Assembly: GCA_036676475.1 (NCBI GenBank)
Contig: JAKFCU010000088.1
Coordinates: 62,001-126,000, forward strand
Source of the DNA: LC029 sp036676475
Lineage (GTDB): Bacteria > Bacillota > Bacilli > Aneurinibacillales > RAOX-1
DNA: 64,000 bases
Reading direction: 5' to 3'
Positions 18,173-27,572 of the stretch are shown one piece after another (the stretch's first letter is position 1; each line of letters begins with the position of its first letter). Both the position numbers and the translations under genes were made by a program. Below the pieces are notes generated by a model, which worked only from the letters and a program-made list of their open reading frames with translations, was not told the DNA's origin and did not search any database.

Positions 18173-18771
18173 GAATTGCGGTATTCGCTTCTGGATCGGG
18201 GTCTAATTTTTCAGCCATCATCCAAGCTATCAAAGATCAAAGGCTAACGGGTGTCGAAATGGCTCTTTTGGTTTGTGACCGGCAAGGGGCGTATGTCATG
18301 CAAAGAGCTGAACAGGAATCTATTCCTGTTTTTTCTTTTCAGCCTAAGGAGTTCGTTGACAAAGCTGCCTATGAAGAGGCTATTCTTCAGGAATTAGAGA
18401 AGGAGCAAATTGATTTAGTTGTTTTGGCAGGCTATATGAGATTGGTTGGCCCTACTCTTCTCACTGCTTTCGAAGGGAAAATCATCAATCTTCACCCTTC
18501 TTTGTTACCGTCGTTTACAGGGAAAGATGCTATAGGGCAAGCGATAGAGTATGGGGTAAAGCTAACGGGAGTTACGGTACATTTTGTTGATGCGGGAATG
18601 GATACGGGACCTATTATCGCTCAAAGAGTAGTTGTGATTGAGCCAGAGGACACCAGAGAAAGTCTGACAACGAAAATACAAGCTCAGGAACATCAGCTTT
18701 TACCGGAAGTGATGGGTTGGATTGCAGCTGGGAAGGTAGTACTAAAAGAAAGGAAGGTACGAATCGGATGA
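18169..18771 (+). CDS. purN: Phosphoribosylglycinamide formyltransferase
   Basis: Folate-dependent GAR transformylase. ASGSGSNFSAI at the N terminus, the catalytic NLHPSLLPSFTGKDAIGQA segment (Asn-His) and HFVDAGMDTGPII (Asp) are all present. 200 residues. Coupled at both ends by 4-nt ATGA overlaps with purM and purH. Confidence 0.97.
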   Translation: MRIAVFASGSGSNFSAIIQAIKDQRLTGVEMALLVCDRQGAYVMQRAEQESIPVFSFQPKEFVDKAAYEEAILQELEKEQIDLVVLAGYMRLVGPTLLTAFEGKIINLHPSLLPSFTGKDAIGQAIEYGVKLTGVTVHFVDAGMDTGPIIAQRVVVIEPEDTRESLTTKIQAQEHQLLPEVMGWIAAGKVVLKERKVRIG

Positions 18772-20300
18772 AAAGAGCGCTGATTAGTGTATCGGATAAG
18801 ACAGGAATCGTGGAATTTGCCAAGCAATTGGAGAGCATGGGTGTTGAAATTGTTTCAACCGGCGGTACATCTAAGTTATTAAAAGAAAAAGGAATCAAAG
18901 TTACAGGGATCTCGGAGGTAACTGGTTTTCCGGAAATTCTAGATGGGCGTGTAAAAACTCTTCACCCGAATATACATAGCGGTCTCTTAGCTATTCGAGA
19001 TAAAGTGGAACATCAAAAGCAACTTGAAGAGTTAAACATCCAGCCTATTGATTTGGTTGTTGTAAACCTCTATCCGTTTAAGGAAACCATCAGTAAAGCG
19101 GACGTTACTTATGAGGATGCGATTGAAAATATTGATATTGGCGGACCGACCATGCTTCGCTCAGCTGCCAAAAACCATGCTTTCGTTACAGTTGTGGTGG
19201 ATGCGAATGATTATTCGATCGTGCTAGAGGAGATGGAAAAGGGAGAAGTTAGTTTATCCACCCGTCGTCGCCTTGCGGCGAAAGTATTCCGTCATACAGC
19301 TGCTTATGATTCGTTAATTTCCAATTATTTGACTGAGCAGGTAGGAGAGGAATGGCCAGATCAATTCACGGTTACCTTTGAGAAGGTCCAGGACCTTCGA
19401 TATGGAGAGAATCCTCATCAAAAAGCAGGGTTCTACAGACTTCCTTTGGCTGAAGCAGGAACACTGGCTACGGCTGAGCAGCTTCATGGAAAGGAGCTTT
19501 CCTACAATAACATTAATGATGCGGATGCCGCTCTGCAATTGGTGAAGGAGTTTACCGAGCCCGCGGTTGTTGCTGTTAAGCATACCAATCCTTGTGGAGT
19601 TGGTACCGGAAAAACTATTTTAGAAGCATACCAGAAAGCCTATGATTCTGATCCGGTATCCATTTTCGGAGGAATTGTGGTAGCTAATCGCACCATTGAT
19701 CGGGAAACAGCCCTTCTTATGAAAGAGTTGTTCCTTGAGATTATTATGGCTCCTGATTTTGCCGAGGATGCCTTAGCGGTTTTGCAAGAGAAAAAGAATC
19801 TTCGCTTGCTAAAAATAGGAAGTACGAAGGTGGATCAAAAGCCTGCACTCCGACTTTCTTCTGTACAAGGTGGTCTGCTTGTTCAGGAAGAGGATATGAA
19901 ACAAGTAACAGAAGTGGAACTCACGGTTAAAACGGATCGAAAGCCAACAGCGGAAGAAATGGAGCAGCTTTTATTTGGTTGGAAGATCGTTAAACATGTT
20001 AAATCGAATGCGATTGTTTTAGCTCGAGATTTTCAAACAGTTGGAGTTGGAGCCGGGCAAATGAACCGTGTCGGCTCGGCACGTATAGCGATTGAACAGG
20101 CAAATGATAAAGCGAAAGGCGCTATTCTTGCTTCAGATGCCTTTTTCCCTATGCCAGACACGCTTGAAGAAGCGGCTAAAGCAGGAGTCACCGCTATTAT
20201 TCAGCCAGGTGGTTCTGTCCGTGATCAAGATTCCATTGATGCAGCCAATAAATATGGAATAGCTATGGTGTTTACAGGAGTTCGTCACTTTAAGCATTAA
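18768..20300 (+). CDS. purH: Bifunctional AICAR formyltransferase / IMP cyclohydrolase
   Basis: Last two steps to IMP. N-terminal cyclohydrolase domain (ALISVSDKTGIVEFAKQL; STGGTSKLL; DGRVKTLHPNIHSGLLAIR) and C-terminal transformylase domain (KHTNPCGVGTG; SDAFFPMPD; QPGGSVRDQDSIDAAN). 510 residues. The ATG at 18768 follows GGAAGG and overlaps the purN stop. Confidence 0.98.
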   Translation: MKRALISVSDKTGIVEFAKQLESMGVEIVSTGGTSKLLKEKGIKVTGISEVTGFPEILDGRVKTLHPNIHSGLLAIRDKVEHQKQLEELNIQPIDLVVVNLYPFKETISKADVTYEDAIENIDIGGPTMLRSAAKNHAFVTVVVDANDYSIVLEEMEKGEVSLSTRRRLAAKVFRHTAAYDSLISNYLTEQVGEEWPDQFTVTFEKVQDLRYGENPHQKAGFYRLPLAEAGTLATAEQLHGKELSYNNINDADAALQLVKEFTEPAVVAVKHTNPCGVGTGKTILEAYQKAYDSDPVSIFGGIVVANRTIDRETALLMKELFLEIIMAPDFAEDALAVLQEKKNLRLLKIGSTKVDQKPALRLSSVQGGLLVQEEDMKQVTEVELTVKTDRKPTAEEMEQLLFGWKIVKHVKSNAIVLARDFQTVGVGAGQMNRVGSARIAIEQANDKAKGAILASDAFFPMPDTLEEAAKAGVTAIIQPGGSVRDQDSIDAANKYGIAMVFTGVRHFKH

Positions 20301-20324
20301 TTAAACATATGGGAGGGTCTCTCC

Positions 20325-21587
20325 ATGAAGGTATTAGTGGTTGGCGGAGGCGGTCGAGAGCATGCCATTGTATGGAAGCTTTCACAAAGTCCAAAAATTG
20401 ATAAGATTTATTGTGCACCTGGTAATGCGGGAATCGAGGGTTTGGCCGAATGTATTGCAATTGGAGTCAATGAAATAGAAAAACTAGCTGATTTTGCTAA
20501 AGAAAACCGTATTGATTTGACCTTTGTGGGTCCGGAGGATCCCCTGCTTGCAGGGATTGTAGATTGTTTTGAGGAAAAAGGCTTAGCGATATTCGGACCA
20601 AACAAACAGGCCGCTCTCATTGAAGGAAGTAAAACCTTTGCTAAGGAATTGATGGAAAAATACCAGATCCCAACGGCCCAATATGCTTCATTTACCCAAT
20701 ACGAGGATGCATTAGCCTATGTTCGCCGGGTTGGGGCTCCGATTGTCATTAAGGCAGACGGTTTAGCGGCTGGTAAAGGCGTTGTAGTTGCGATGACCTT
20801 ATCCGAAGCTGAAGATGCTTTGGCTAGTATGATGAAGGATGAAGTATTTGGATCTGCAGGAGCAAAAGTGGTCGTAGAAGAGTTTTTAGAGGGGGAAGAG
20901 TTAACGTTACTCTCCTTCGTGGATGGGGAGACGGTTAGGCCAATGGTTCCGTCCCAAGACCATAAGCCCGTTTATAACGGAGATCAAGGACCGAATACGG
21001 GAGGAATGGGGACCTATTCGCCTGTTCCGCAGATGCCACCTTCGTTGGTAGACCAAGTGGTTCAAGAGATTGTGATTCCTACCGCACAAGCGATGATTAA
21101 AGAAGGAAGTCCTTTTAGAGGGATTTTATATACAGGATTAATGATCACAGCCAATGGTCCTAAAGTCATCGAGTATAACGCTCGCTTCGGGGATCCAGAA
21201 ACCCAGGTGGTTGTTCCCCGCTTAGAATCCGACTTGCTGGATATTTTAATTGCGGGTGTAACGGGGGAATTAGGAAATATCGATATCCAGTGGAAAGAAG
21301 AAGTAGCCGTTTGTGTGATCATGGCATCGGGTGGCTATCCTGGCCCCTATCGAAAAGGAGATGAAATAAAAGGACTTGACCAAATTAATGATCAAGCCCT
21401 CGTATTTCACGCTGGAACGACTCAAGAGGACGGGAAGGTCGTCACCAATGGCGGTCGTGTATTAGGAGTAACCTCCATAGGGAAAAACGTAGAAGAAGCC
21501 CGAAATCGGGCTTATCAAGCAGTAGAACAAATCCGTTTTGAAGGTGCGCATTACCGCACGGATATAGCACAGAAGGCATTGAGATAG
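20325..21587 (+). CDS. purD: Phosphoribosylamine-glycine ligase
   Basis: GAR synthetase, ATP-grasp fold: MKVLVVGGGGREHAI, the GPEDPLL loop, IKADGLAAGKGVVVA, and NARFGDPETQVV with the metal ligands. 420 residues. GGGAGGG precedes the ATG. Final gene of the operon, as in Bacillus; two small genes face it from the minus strand immediately downstream. Confidence 0.98.
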   Translation: MKVLVVGGGGREHAIVWKLSQSPKIDKIYCAPGNAGIEGLAECIAIGVNEIEKLADFAKENRIDLTFVGPEDPLLAGIVDCFEEKGLAIFGPNKQAALIEGSKTFAKELMEKYQIPTAQYASFTQYEDALAYVRRVGAPIVIKADGLAAGKGVVVAMTLSEAEDALASMMKDEVFGSAGAKVVVEEFLEGEELTLLSFVDGETVRPMVPSQDHKPVYNGDQGPNTGGMGTYSPVPQMPPSLVDQVVQEIVIPTAQAMIKEGSPFRGILYTGLMITANGPKVIEYNARFGDPETQVVVPRLESDLLDILIAGVTGELGNIDIQWKEEVAVCVIMASGGYPGPYRKGDEIKGLDQINDQALVFHAGTTQEDGKVVTNGGRVLGVTSIGKNVEEARNRAYQAVEQIRFEGAHYRTDIAQKALR

Positions 21588-21713
21588 TTAACGGCCGCGT
21601 TCTTTTTTATTGAATTTTGCCCAAAGATATAGGATAACGGCTACAGAACCAAGAACAGCAATCCAGACGAAGGCGTTGTCTCCGATCCATTCCAGAAAAG
21701 CAGCGCTATTCAA
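21588..21713 (-). CDS. Small membrane protein (41 aa)
   Basis: TTG start (21713-21711) 6 nt behind a GGGGGG ribosome binding sequence and overlapping the stop of the upstream DUF2892 gene, so the two appear to be coupled. One hydrophobic helix (AFVWIAVLGSVAVILYLW) is followed by a basic tail. The N-terminal pattern FLEWIGD resembles the small membrane proteins annotated as 'EYxxD motif' in Bacillales, with W in place of Y. Ends head-on against purD with no gap. Function unknown. Confidence 0.65.
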   Translation of the reverse strand: MNSAAFLEWIGDNAFVWIAVLGSVAVILYLWAKFNKKERGR

Positions 21714-22026
21714 AGAGGGCCCCCCTTTCTTCCTCAGTAAGTGAAGAATGCGGGGGTTTTTCTATTTTTTCTCGAGCATAGCTCGTTGTTGCATAGGGAG
21801 CTTTTCTTTCTGTATCCTCTCCATTTAGCGTATTGATGCCAAGAAGAGCAAGACCAGGGCAAAAGCGAGTGACCCCTTCCGCTACTTTTAATGCAGATTG
21901 AAAAGCGATAAACACGGGTATCTTGCGTCGAGGACGCTTGACCATCTGGGAAATTGACCAGGCTAAGCCGAATAACCCCAGAGTGATTCGAATCATGGAG
22001 TCGAGTGTACCCACATTTTTCTTCAT
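21706..22026 (-). CDS. DUF2892 family membrane protein
   Basis: 106 residues. The N-terminal half (KNVGTLDSMIRITLGLFGLAW and, later, ALKVAEGVTRFCPGLALLGIN) matches the DUF2892/YgaP-type inner membrane domain: a short amphipathic start, two hydrophobic segments and a conserved 'RFCP.Y.LLGI'-like motif. The C-terminal 35 residues are charged and probably cytoplasmic. A perfect AAAGGAGG lies 6 nt before the ATG. Function of the family is not settled; some members are fused to rhodanese domains. Confidence 0.8.
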   Translation of the reverse strand: MKKNVGTLDSMIRITLGLFGLAWSISQMVKRPRRKIPVFIAFQSALKVAEGVTRFCPGLALLGINTLNGEDTERKAPYATTSYAREKIEKPPHSSLTEEERGALFE

Positions 22027-22314
22027 GCTTTACCTCCTTTAATTTATTTTCTAGTAGTGTTCGCTATTTCTAAAATAATATATAAAATAATTTATATGAA
22101 AAGTTATACAGCCATCCGATTGATTATGTAAAAAATATTGTTTACTTGGAAGCAAAGCATTGGAAACGATTGCAGCACATTAATTCATGATTTAGATAAT
22201 AGCAAAAATTATTTATTGAAATTTATTTTTATCTCTTGCAAAAATTCAAATAACTTATAAAATAAACATATGAATGAATAAATTCAGATAAAATATTGAG
22301 GGGGTTTCGAAATA
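22027..22314. other. AT-rich intergenic region between DUF2892 gene and livK
   Basis: About 290 bases, very AT-rich, containing the divergent control regions of livK and the minus-strand small genes. Several A/T tracts are present, but no promoter or CodY box was convincing enough to assign. Confidence 0.4.
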
Positions 22315-23535
22315 ATGAAAAAGGCAACACTTTTAGCTGCATCTTTTGTTCTATCTATTGGAATGCTGGTTAGCGGATGTGGCGGCACCCAGCAAAGTGG
22401 AGGCGGCATTGATGCAAAACCAGCTGAGCAAGCTGGCGACAGTGCTGGAGGATCCAATGTAATCAAAGTTGCAACGCAAAGCCCACTTTCTGGAGAAAAC
22501 GCAGAGATGGGTGAGGATATCAAGTTAGGTGCTGAATTGGCACTAAAGGACAATGCAGAGAAGTTTAAAGGAATGGGTTTCGAACTTCAATTGTTGCCAA
22601 AGGATGACAAGGCTGATCCTGCAACAGGGACAACCAATGCCAAGTCTCTTGTTACGGATGAAGATGTACTTGCTTTAGTGGGTCACTTAAACTCCGGGGT
22701 AATGGCTGCAGCAGGTACAACTTATGAAGGAGCTGGGCTTCCGGTTGTATCACCATCCAATACCAATCCGCAATTAAGCCAAAATGGCTGGAAAACGTTC
22801 CACCGCATTTGTGCTCGTGACGATAACCAAGGTCCAGCGGCATCTCAATTCTTTATGGACAAGGGTAAGAAATCCGTTTACATCGTAGATGACAGCACCG
22901 ATTATGGTAAAGGTCTTGCTATCGAAATGAAGAAGAAAGCTGAAGAGATCGGATTGAAAGTGATCGCTCATGAATCTGTCAGTGCTCAAGAAATGGAGTT
23001 CAATACGCTTGTTACGAAGATCAAGGCTTCTAATGCAGAGGGAGTATTCTTTGGAGGTATGTACGCTCAAGGCGGTCAGTTCCTTAAGCAATTAAAGGAT
23101 AAACAATGGGATGGCTTGTACATGGGTGGAGACGGTTTGGATAACGGCGGATTCGTAACCGCTGCTGGTGCCGACGCTGTGAAAAATGCTCAAATCACGT
23201 CTGTTGCTGGGGATATCTCTAAGAATCCAGAAGGCGCTGCATGGGTTGATAGATATAAGCAAGCATTCGGTAAAGATCCGGGCGCATTCGCTGGTTATGG
23301 CTATGACGCGGCACTTGTGGTATTGAATGGTCTGGAGAAGGTAGTCAAGGATAATGGCGGTAAGAAGCCTACTCGCGAACAATTAAATGCTGCTATCTCT
23401 GCAACCAAGGATTTCAAAGGAATGATTTCCACTACCACTTTTGATGAGAAGGGCGATAATGTAAACGCTTCCGTATTTATTAAGAGCTTTGAAAAGGGAG
23501 CCTATCCTCCAGAGCAAGTAGCAGAAATCAAGTAA
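22315..23535 (+). CDS. livK: Branched-chain amino acid ABC transporter, substrate-binding lipoprotein
   Basis: Type I periplasmic-binding-fold receptor tethered to the outer face of the membrane. A lipoprotein signal peptide ends in LVSGC with C22 as the lipidated residue, followed by a flexible Gly/Gln-rich linker. VIKVATQSPLSGENAEMGEDIKLGAELA and SPSNTNPQLS carry the ligand-binding strand order of LivJ/LivK. 406 residues. RBS GAGGGGG precedes the ATG. It starts a livKHMGF set; a terminator lies between livK and livH, which would make the receptor more abundant than the membrane subunits. Confidence 0.92.
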   Translation: MKKATLLAASFVLSIGMLVSGCGGTQQSGGGIDAKPAEQAGDSAGGSNVIKVATQSPLSGENAEMGEDIKLGAELALKDNAEKFKGMGFELQLLPKDDKADPATGTTNAKSLVTDEDVLALVGHLNSGVMAAAGTTYEGAGLPVVSPSNTNPQLSQNGWKTFHRICARDDNQGPAASQFFMDKGKKSVYIVDDSTDYGKGLAIEMKKKAEEIGLKVIAHESVSAQEMEFNTLVTKIKASNAEGVFFGGMYAQGGQFLKQLKDKQWDGLYMGGDGLDNGGFVTAAGADAVKNAQITSVAGDISKNPEGAAWVDRYKQAFGKDPGAFAGYGYDAALVVLNGLEKVVKDNGGKKPTREQLNAAISATKDFKGMISTTTFDEKGDNVNASVFIKSFEKGAYPPEQVAEIK

Positions 23536-23569
23536 GAAAGCTACTGGCCTAGCCTTATGCGTATAATAC
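23533..23569 (+). repeat. 37-bp intergenic repeat, copy 1
   Basis: Begins at the livK stop codon: TAAGAAAGCTACTGG, then a variable middle, then TATGCGTATAATAC. Matches copies at 29877-29913 (inverted) and 38817-38853 over the same 37 bp with about 5 differences each. Confidence 0.8.
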
Positions 23570-23577
23570 TTGACCGA

Positions 23578-23630
23578 TAAGTGTAAAGAAAACTTGGCTA
23601 GACTAGTTGCACTTATGCAGAGAAAGAATG
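23578..23630 (+). repeat. Dispersed repeat, short version
   Basis: TAAAGAAAACTTGGCT ... CTAGTTGCACTTATG.AGAGAAA. The same left and right ends occur at 30384-30490 with about 65 extra bases in between. Outer bases ATAAGTG/CACTTAT can form a hairpin. Confidence 0.65.
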
Positions 23631-23652
23631 CTATCTGCTAAAAAAAAGCTCC

Positions 23653-23687
23653 AAAAGGGGCGACGCTATGTCGTCCCTTTTGTTTTG
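23653..23687 (+). terminator. Terminator between livK and livH
   Basis: AAAAGGGGCGAC (23653-23664) pairs with GTCGTCCCTTTT (23670-23681), followed by GTTTTG. Strong Rho-independent terminator; expected to reduce read-through from the abundant receptor gene to the permease genes. Confidence 0.88.
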
Positions 23688-23759
23688 AAAAATAAGTTCA
23701 TCAATTGCAGGTTCTCCTCTCAAGAACCCTGAACATTTTAGCGGAAAAGAGGGACACAC

Positions 23760-24725
23760 ATGGGTTTGGATTTTTACTTGGCGATATTACCACAGGTTTT
23801 AATAGATGGACTTACCTTAGGGTTCTTATACGCGGTGGTAGCTCTTGGTTATACGATGGTATATGGGATTCTGGAATTAATCAACTTTGCCCACGGTGAG
23901 ATCTTTATGGTAGGGGCGTTTGTCGGGACAGAGGTGTTACTGCTGCTTCAAGCCAGTGGTCTACTGGAGGGAATGAATCCCATTGTGTCCTTACTAGGTG
24001 CATTGCTTGTTGCAACGTTATTTACTGGAGGATTAGGTGTAGGAATTGAAAGGGTGGCCTATCGTCCTCTTCGTAAATCACCCCGCCTTGTCGTTCTTAT
24101 CTCAGCCATTGGAGTTTCGTTTTTACTTCAGGACTTAGTACGCTTAGTAGAGGGTGTAACAAGGAATGCATTCTTTTTAAATAGTCCACAGTTGTTTACC
24201 AATAGCATTGAGTTGACTGAAACAGCCGTGCTTCCGACTAAATCGATCGTGATTATGGTGTCTGCCATCGTCATGATGATTGGTCTACAATTCTTTGTTG
24301 CTAAAACCAAATGGGGTAAGGCGATGCGTGCCGTTGCCCAAGACCAGATGACCGCTTCTCTGATGCAAATCAATGTAAACAAAGTCATTGCCATTACCTT
24401 CTTTATTGGATCCGGACTAGGTGGTGCGACAGGTGTTCTTTATGCCCAATATTTTGCAACGGTAAACCCGTTTATTGGTTTCTTATTAGGCTTGAAGGCG
24501 TTTACAGCAGCGGTGTTAGGGGGAATCGGAAATATACAAGGGGCCATGTTCGGCGGTGTCTTGCTAGGATTATTTGAGTCCTTCGGATCTGCTTATTTGG
24601 AACCATTAACAGGCGGTGCCCTTGGAGCTCAATATAAAGATGTTTTGGCCTTCTCACTCTTGATCCTTGTCCTATTATTTAAGCCTGAAGGATTATTAGG
24701 TGAAGCCGTAAAAGAGAAAGTGTAG
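23760..24725 (+). CDS. livH: Branched-chain amino acid ABC transporter permease LivH
   Basis: 321 residues, about eight membrane segments. TLGFLYAVVALGYTMVYGILELINFAHGEIFMVGAF and AAVLGGIGNIQGAMFGGVLLG are conserved in LivH. GAGGG lies upstream of the ATG. Second gene of the livKHMGF set, separated from livK by repeats and a terminator and 10 nt from livM. Confidence 0.93.
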   Translation: MGLDFYLAILPQVLIDGLTLGFLYAVVALGYTMVYGILELINFAHGEIFMVGAFVGTEVLLLLQASGLLEGMNPIVSLLGALLVATLFTGGLGVGIERVAYRPLRKSPRLVVLISAIGVSFLLQDLVRLVEGVTRNAFFLNSPQLFTNSIELTETAVLPTKSIVIMVSAIVMMIGLQFFVAKTKWGKAMRAVAQDQMTASLMQINVNKVIAITFFIGSGLGGATGVLYAQYFATVNPFIGFLLGLKAFTAAVLGGIGNIQGAMFGGVLLGLFESFGSAYLEPLTGGALGAQYKDVLAFSLLILVLLFKPEGLLGEAVKEKV

Positions 24726-24735
24726 GTGAGCAGAT

Positions 24736-26031
24736 ATGGAAAAGATGAAAGCCTTATTTTCAACACAGAAAGCACAGTATGCTTCTCTTAGTGTGTATCT
24801 GTTGATAGCATCCTTGTGGCTTCATTTCGCACAAAAATCGATTATTGCCTTCTTAATGCTTTTATTCTCATTCTTGGTTTTATATTATGCTGACAAGATT
24901 TCAAGCAAGGTTCGTATTGGTATAGGTGCTCTTTGCTTCTTGCTGCTGCTGCCTGTTGCCACGGGAGCCAACCCTTATTATATGGAAGTGGCATCTAATG
25001 TAGGGATCTATGTAGCGATGGCACTTGGTCTGAATATCGTAGTAGGCTTTGCAGGTTTATTGGATTTAGGGTATGTTGCCTTTTTTGCAGCGGGTGCTTA
25101 TGCCTATGCTATTTTTGCAACGGCTCAGGCCAATCAATTTATTCCGGTTGAATGGATGCAGTTCCCTGTATCCGGCGGATTTTTCTGGCCTTTCCTGATT
25201 GTAGGTCTGCTTGTAGCCGCTGTTTTCGGTATTTTGCTAGGTCTTCCGGTGTTAAAGGTTAAAGGTGATTATTTAGCCATTGTGACATTAGGGTTTGGCG
25301 AGATTGTTCGTCTTGTATTTAATAATTTGGATCATCCCGTTAATATCACCAATGGACCACGTGGTATACCCGCTATTTCCCAACCTGAAATCTTCGGGTT
25401 TGTGCTGAATCAGCCGATTCATTACTATTATTTGGTTTTGCTTGTCATTGTGTTCATTATTATTGTGAATAAACGTTTGGAAAGCTCGCGATTAGGTCGT
25501 GCTTGGATCGCCATCCGTGAAGATGAATTAGCTGCGCAAGCGATGGGGATTTCGTTGGTGAAAACCAAGCTTCTTGCTTTCGCAACAGGAGCTTCCTTTG
25601 CTGGAATTGTCGGAGTGATCTTCGCTGCCAAGCAAACCTTTATTGATCCAACCAGCTTTATCTTAATGCAATCGATCAGTATTCTGGTTATGGTTATTCT
25701 CGGGGGGAATGGAAGTGTTCCAGGGGTTATCACGGGTGCAGCGATCGTTACGGTATTAAACGTGTCTGTTCTTCAGGAAATCTCGCAATGGATGAACCAA
25801 TTGAGCATGTCAGGAATTGTAAACATCCCTACTGAATTAGATCCATCCAAATTCCAACGATTGATCTTTGGGGTCATCTTAATTGCCATTGCGATCTTTA
25901 GGCCAGCGGGTATTATTCCAGCAAAACGTCCGGAAATTGATTTGGAAAAAGTAAAAGAGTTGGATCAAACCATGCCCCAAACCGGAATCTTAAGACAAGT
26001 CCAGATAGGGAAAAGGAGGAAGACTTCATGA
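24736..26031 (+). CDS. livM: Branched-chain amino acid ABC transporter permease LivM
   Basis: 431 residues. The N-terminal 85 residues add extra hydrophobic segments before the LivM core (LNIVVGFAGLLDLGYVAFFAAGAY; VKGDYLAIVTLGFGEIVRL; AIREDELAAQAMGI; VILGGNGSVPGVITGA). RBS TAGGTGAG. Overlaps livG by 4 nt. Pairs with LivH to form the pore. Confidence 0.93.
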   Translation: MEKMKALFSTQKAQYASLSVYLLIASLWLHFAQKSIIAFLMLLFSFLVLYYADKISSKVRIGIGALCFLLLLPVATGANPYYMEVASNVGIYVAMALGLNIVVGFAGLLDLGYVAFFAAGAYAYAIFATAQANQFIPVEWMQFPVSGGFFWPFLIVGLLVAAVFGILLGLPVLKVKGDYLAIVTLGFGEIVRLVFNNLDHPVNITNGPRGIPAISQPEIFGFVLNQPIHYYYLVLLVIVFIIIVNKRLESSRLGRAWIAIREDELAAQAMGISLVKTKLLAFATGASFAGIVGVIFAAKQTFIDPTSFILMQSISILVMVILGGNGSVPGVITGAAIVTVLNVSVLQEISQWMNQLSMSGIVNIPTELDPSKFQRLIFGVILIAIAIFRPAGIIPAKRPEIDLEKVKELDQTMPQTGILRQVQIGKRRKTS

Positions 26032-26807
26032 GTCATGTACTAGAAATCAAAGGGATTACTAAGCGATTCGGTGGTCTTACCGCTGTTTCGGATGTAAGTG
26101 TGGCCATACAGAAGGGCACCATTACAGCGGTCATCGGACCAAATGGGGCAGGAAAAACCACCTTTTTCAACATGGTAACCGGCTTTTATATCCCCGATGA
26201 AGGAGAGATTTTATTAGACGGAAAGAGCATTAAAGGACTCCGCCCTGACATCATCGCATCCAAAGGGATTTCCCGTACCTTTCAAAATATCCGTTTATTT
26301 AAAGAAATGACGGCTTTAGAAAACGTGATGGTTGGGATGGATAGTAAGCTAAGGTCTGGATTAATGGGCATCATAGCGAATGGAAAAAAGGTCAAGGAAG
26401 AGGAAAAGCGAATTAAAGTGGAAGCCTATCGCATTCTTAAATACGTAGGCATCGACCACATTGCGAATCATCAAGCACATAGTCTGCCTTATGGTGTGCA
26501 GCGTCGCTTGGAGATTGCAAGAGCATTAGCTTCCCAGCCTAAAATTATTCTGCTAGATGAGCCGGCGGCGGGGATGAACCCGCGTGAAACGGTAGAACTA
26601 ACGGATTTCATTTTCCGTCTACGCGATGAATTGAATTTAACCATTGTTTTGATCGAGCACGATATGAAGCTAGTTATGAAATTAAGTGAAAATATTCATG
26701 TATTAGACTACGGACAGAAGATTGCCGAGGGTAATCCAGAGGAGATTCGCAACAACAAGCGCGTTATCGAAGCATACCTCGGTAAGAGCAGTGAAGAAGC
26801 ATCATAA
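26028..26807 (+). CDS. livG: Branched-chain amino acid ABC transporter ATP-binding protein LivG
   Basis: ATPase subunit, 259 residues: Walker A GPNGAGKT, signature LPYGVQRRLEIARALA, Walker B IILLDEPAAGMNP, switch LIEHDMKLVM. The C-terminal EGNPEEIRNNKRVIEAYLG is the LivG ending. GGAGGAAGAC precedes the ATG, which overlaps the livM stop. Confidence 0.95.
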   Translation: MSHVLEIKGITKRFGGLTAVSDVSVAIQKGTITAVIGPNGAGKTTFFNMVTGFYIPDEGEILLDGKSIKGLRPDIIASKGISRTFQNIRLFKEMTALENVMVGMDSKLRSGLMGIIANGKKVKEEEKRIKVEAYRILKYVGIDHIANHQAHSLPYGVQRRLEIARALASQPKIILLDEPAAGMNPRETVELTDFIFRLRDELNLTIVLIEHDMKLVMKLSENIHVLDYGQKIAEGNPEEIRNNKRVIEAYLGKSSEEAS

Positions 26808-26822
26808 GAGGGGAGTGGTCAT

Positions 26823-27530
26823 ATGGCGCTATTAAAACTAAATCAAATACACACCTTCTATGGTGGAATTCATGCTTTGAAAGGAATTACCCTAGAGGTT
26901 AAACAAGGAGAAGTTGTCACGCTGATCGGATCAAACGGTGCCGGGAAGTCGACTACACTGAAAGCGATTTGCGGACAGGTGAACATTAAAGAAGGCTCCA
27001 TCGAATATGATGGTAAAGTAATTACCAATGTTCCCCCCCATATTACAGCGGGTTATGGGATTGCCCATGTTCCGGAGGGGCGAAGAATATTTCCTAAGAT
27101 GACTGTAAAGGAAAATCTGGAAATGGGGGCCTTTAGCATTTTAGACAAAAAAATTATTGAAGAGGGGATCGAGAAGGCTTTTCACTTCTTCCCTCGATTG
27201 AAGGAAAGAATGAATCAGAAGGGTGGAACGATGAGTGGTGGGGAGCAGCAAATGCTCGCAATCGCCCGTGGTCTCATGTCTCGTCCGAAGATGTTAATGT
27301 TAGATGAACCATCCATGGGTTTAGCACCCATTATTGTAGAACAGATTTTCTCGATTATTCAGGAATTGAACAAAGAGGGAATGACGATTCTTCTTGTAGA
27401 GCAGAATGCAAACCAGGCTTTGCAGGTTGCCCACCGGGGATATGTCATTCAAACAGGAGAAATTATCCTGGAAGATGATGCCGGTAAACTGCTGACGAAC
27501 AAGCAAGTGAAGGAAGCTTATTTGGCTTAA
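26823..27530 (+). CDS. livF: Branched-chain amino acid ABC transporter ATP-binding protein LivF
   Basis: ATPase subunit, 235 residues: Walker A GSNGAGKS, HVPEGRRIFPKMTVKENLEMGAF, signature MSGGEQQMLAIARGL, Walker B MLMLDEPSMGLAP, VEQNANQAL. Last gene of the transporter set, closed by the terminator at 27537. RBS GAGGGGAG. Confidence 0.95.
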   Translation: MALLKLNQIHTFYGGIHALKGITLEVKQGEVVTLIGSNGAGKSTTLKAICGQVNIKEGSIEYDGKVITNVPPHITAGYGIAHVPEGRRIFPKMTVKENLEMGAFSILDKKIIEEGIEKAFHFFPRLKERMNQKGGTMSGGEQQMLAIARGLMSRPKMLMLDEPSMGLAPIIVEQIFSIIQELNKEGMTILLVEQNANQALQVAHRGYVIQTGEIILEDDAGKLLTNKQVKEAYLA

Positions 27531-27536
27531 AGGTCA

Positions 27537-27572
27537 GGCTGTCGGGATATTCTCGGCAGCCATTATTTTTTT
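27537..27572 (+). terminator. Terminator after livF
   Basis: GGCTGTCG (27537-27544) pairs with CGGCAGCC (27554-27561), followed by ATTATTTTTTT. It overlaps the stop codon of the convergent NERD gene. Confidence 0.88.

Noticed and set aside
22080..22300. CodY box upstream of livK
   Set aside because: AT-rich stretch gives only poor matches to AATTTTCWGAAAATT.
23533..23569. TATAAT in the 37-bp repeat as a promoter
   Set aside because: No -35 at the right distance, and the motif is placed at gene ends in two of three copies.
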